7,300 nt of DNA from an uncultured Selenomonadaceae bacterium (GTDB taxonomy: Bacteria; Bacillota; Negativicutes; Selenomonadales; Selenomonadaceae). Under the pieces are notes generated by a model. That model was not told where the DNA came from. It saw only the letters and a program-made list of their open reading frames with translations, and made no database searches. Both the position numbers and the translations under genes were made by a program. Of this stretch, positions 5,504 to 7,300 are shown one piece after another. Location: the NCBI GenBank assembly GCA_905236785.1, contig CAJOQC010000026.1:1-7300 (forward strand), given 5' to 3'. Every line of letters begins with the position of its first letter. Positions within the stretch are counted from its first letter, which is position 1.

Positions 5504-7300
5504 TCACTTAATCATGTTCTCCAAAGTTTCAAACAACACGTCGGGGTCTACGGGCTTTGACAAATGAGCGTTAAGCCCCGCCTGCAAACTCCGTTGCACA
5601 TCTTCGTCGAAGGCGTTGGCGGTGAGGGCGATGATGGGAACGGTCTTTGCGTCGGCGCGTTTAAGGGCGCGAATGGCTTTTGTGGCAGCCAAGCCGTCCA
5701 TTTCCGGCATACGCATATCCATAAGCACGGCGGCATAATAGCCTTCTTCGCTTGCGGCGAACATATCAAGGGCAATTTTGCCGTTTTCGGCGTGTTCGGG
5801 GATAATTTCGCGCATTTTCAGAACTTCCATCATTATCTCCGCATTTACAATCATGTCCTCTGCCAGCAAAATCCTGCGTCCTCTTAAATCGGCCTTGGTC
5901 GCGGCTTTCGGCGCGAGCTTTTTTTTCTTTTTGAGGGCGGTCTTAAACTCTTCGAGCAAATTACCGGAGAACAACGGCTTGGCCACAAAACTGTCAACTC
6001 CTGCCGCCGTAGCTTCTTCCGCTATATCCTCCCAGTTGTACGCCGTCAGCATGATAATGGCAGACTCGTTGCCGATTATGGCGCGAATTTGCCGCGTCAG
6101 TTTCACGCCGTCCATCTCGGGCATCTTCCAATCGACAATTATTAGATTATAGGGCGCACGGCGGGCATGGGCAAGTTTTATCATGTTAAGCGCTTCTTTG
6201 CCCGACAAAGAAGTGTCGGAGGAAATCCCCGCCTTTTCCAAAACCAATTTGGCATGGTCGCAGGCGATGGGGTCGTCGTCAACCACCAACACACTCATTG
6301 TCCGAGGAGAAATTTCAATATCCTCTGTGTCAATCTCTTTTCGATCGGTGTTTCGCAAAGTGACGGCCACGGTGAATACGGTGCCTTTGCCCTTTTCGCT
6401 TTCCACGTTTATTTGGCCGTTCATCATCTCGACGATGTTTTTCGTAATGGCCATGCCGAGGCCGGAACTTCCGTACTTGTTGCCGGCATAAGTGTTTTCT
6501 TGGCTGAAGGCATCAAAAATTTTCGGCAGGAAATCCGCGCTCATGCCGACGCCGGTGTCCCGCACGGTGAACTGCAAGGTGGATTTTCCGTCAAAGGAGG
6601 CTGTTTTTTCTACGGCAAGATCCACCGAGCCGCCGCCGGGTGTAAATTTCACAGCGTTGCTTAAAATATTTATAAGAATTTGCCGCAGTTTTGCGCTGTC
6701 GCCGATGTAATATTCGTCCACCGTTCCGCTGATGCGACAGTTGTAGGCAATTTCTTTTTCGCTACATTGACCGCTGAACATGGTGTTGATGTGTTCAATA
6801 AGTTTGGAAAAAGCAAATTCTTCGTTCTTTAGCACCATGCGCCCCGATTCAATGCGGGACATATCCAAAATGTCGTTTATGATTGACAACAGATGCCTCG
6901 CAGAGTTGCCGATTTTATCAAGGTAATCACGGGTTTTTTCCGAAATGTTTTTCTCGTTGAGCGCAAGGTTGTTTAAGCCGATGATGGCGTTCATGGGCGT
7001 ACGAATTTCGTGGCTCATGTTCGACAGGAACACAGTTTTGGCTTTGCTGGCTTCTTCGGCGGCTTTTAGGGCATCGCTTAGGGCTTCGCTTTTTTGCAAG
7101 GTGTCCCGCATTTCGTCGTCAATATCCGTAAAACCAATCCCAACGGCGTGAATTTCTTGCCCTTTGTCAGCTCCGACGCCTGCAATGCGAAGCATCTCAT
7201 AAGTTTCCTTGCCGTCGCGCCGCACAAGATACCTATAGGCGATAATCGCGCTCTTTTTCAGTCCTTCGCGAATGTTTTCGGGCTTTACAAAGTTTAAGAA
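5504..7300 (-). CDS. Hybrid sensor histidine kinase with two receiver domains (5' end beyond the window)
   Basis: The frame is open to the right edge, giving 598 visible residues, numbered here from the first codon in the window. Residues 1-60 resemble the C-terminal half of a PAS domain (YRYLVRRDGK, then HAVGIGFTDID). A short helix leads to HisKA with SHEIRTPMNAIIG, phospho-accepting H97. The HATPase domain has the N box around N215 (LSNAVKFT), the G1 box DTGVG (248-252) and the G2 box GLGMA (280-284). A first receiver follows (about 335-455; D341-D343, phospho-acceptor D390, T419, K441), then a lysine-rich linker and a second receiver (about 475-598; E481/D482, D528, T560, K582). The protein ends right after it, with no HPt or DNA-binding output. 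The catalytic residues look intact. Input domains or membrane segments must lie upstream, so the ligand and location are unknown. It may be co-transcribed with pilC, but a link to pili is only suggested by position. Confidence 0.93.
   Translation of the reverse strand, partial: FLNFVKPENIREGLKKSAIIAYRYLVRRDGKETYEMLRIAGVGADKGQEIHAVGIGFTDIDDEMRDTLQKSEALSDALKAAEEASKAKTVFLSNMSHEIRTPMNAIIGLNNLALNEKNISEKTRDYLDKIGNSARHLLSIINDILDMSRIESGRMVLKNEEFAFSKLIEHINTMFSGQCSEKEIAYNCRISGTVDEYYIGDSAKLRQILINILSNAVKFTPGGGSVDLAVEKTASFDGKSTLQFTVRDTGVGMSADFLPKIFDAFSQENTYAGNKYGSSGLGMAITKNIVEMMNGQINVESEKGKGTVFTVAVTLRNTDRKEIDTEDIEISPRTMSVLVVDDDPIACDHAKLVLEKAGISSDTSLSGKEALNMIKLAHARRAPYNLIIVDWKMPEMDGVKLTRQIRAIIGNESAIIMLTAYNWEDIAEEATAAGVDSFVAKPLFSGNLLEEFKTALKKKKKLAPKAATKADLRGRRILLAEDMIVNAEIMMEVLKMREIIPEHAENGKIALDMFAASEEGYYAAVLMDMRMPEMDGLAATKAIRALKRADAKTVPIIALTANAFDEDVQRSLQAGLNAHLSKPVDPDVLFETLENMIK

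Noticed and set aside
6167..6664. 165-codon open frame on the plus strand opposite the histidine kinase
   Set aside because: It overlaps the conserved HATPase and first receiver regions of the real gene, and its composition is that of a reversed coding strand.
7223..7225. GTG at 7225 as the start of the kinase
   Set aside because: The frame stays open to the window edge, and the 25 codons before the GTG encode a PAS-like YRYLVRRDG stretch, so the true start lies beyond the window.
1..7300. A hidden defence system, CRISPR array, phage or toxin-antitoxin pair
   Set aside because: Every long coding stretch on the minus strand is accounted for by recognised families, and there are no spaced direct repeats, nuclease, recombinase or toxin motifs in the gaps.

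Overview
All seven genes in this window lie on the minus strand. Together they look like a chromosomal segment of a Bacillota bacterium. The block yaaR-holB-ricT-rsmI follows the order of the tmk-yaaR-holB-yaaT region of Bacillus subtilis. Intermediate GC content, type IV pilus genes and a two-receiver hybrid kinase make a diderm class such as Negativicutes my best guess, but that is inference and the sequence alone does not prove it.

Layout in the direction of transcription (right to left): (1) 7300-5504, the C-terminal 598 residues of a hybrid sensor histidine kinase with two receiver domains, cut by the right edge. (2) A 67-nt gap with a bulged stem-loop. (3) 5436-3683, two overlapping genes for type IV pilus/type II secretion-like proteins: the polytopic platform protein PilC/GspF and a PilO-like single-pass coiled-coil protein. 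(4) A 261-nt intergenic region holding a good sigma-70-type promoter and then a 174-bp MITE-like repeat with 15-bp perfect terminal inverted repeats around a REP-like GC-rich hairpin. (5) 3421-44, a tightly packed four-gene operon with junctions of 3 nt, 2 nt and an 8-nt overlap: yaaR (DUF327), holB (DNA polymerase III delta'), ricT (PSP1-domain iron-sulfur protein) and rsmI (16S rRNA C1402 2'-O-methyltransferase). (6) 1-42, the edge of a second copy of the same repeat family.

Functionally, the left half is housekeeping: the replication clamp loader, RNA-processing control and ribosome modification. The right half concerns signalling and surface pili. The predicted promoter at 3637-3665 would separate the two transcription units, and the repeat would lie in the 5' leader of the yaaR operon. 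I found no RNA genes, CRISPR array, transposase, phage gene or recognisable defence system. The points worth a second look are the repeat, its second copy at the other end of the operon, a perfect 12-bp inverted repeat inside rsmI, an extended RicT tail, and a pilC-pilO pair without its usual partners.
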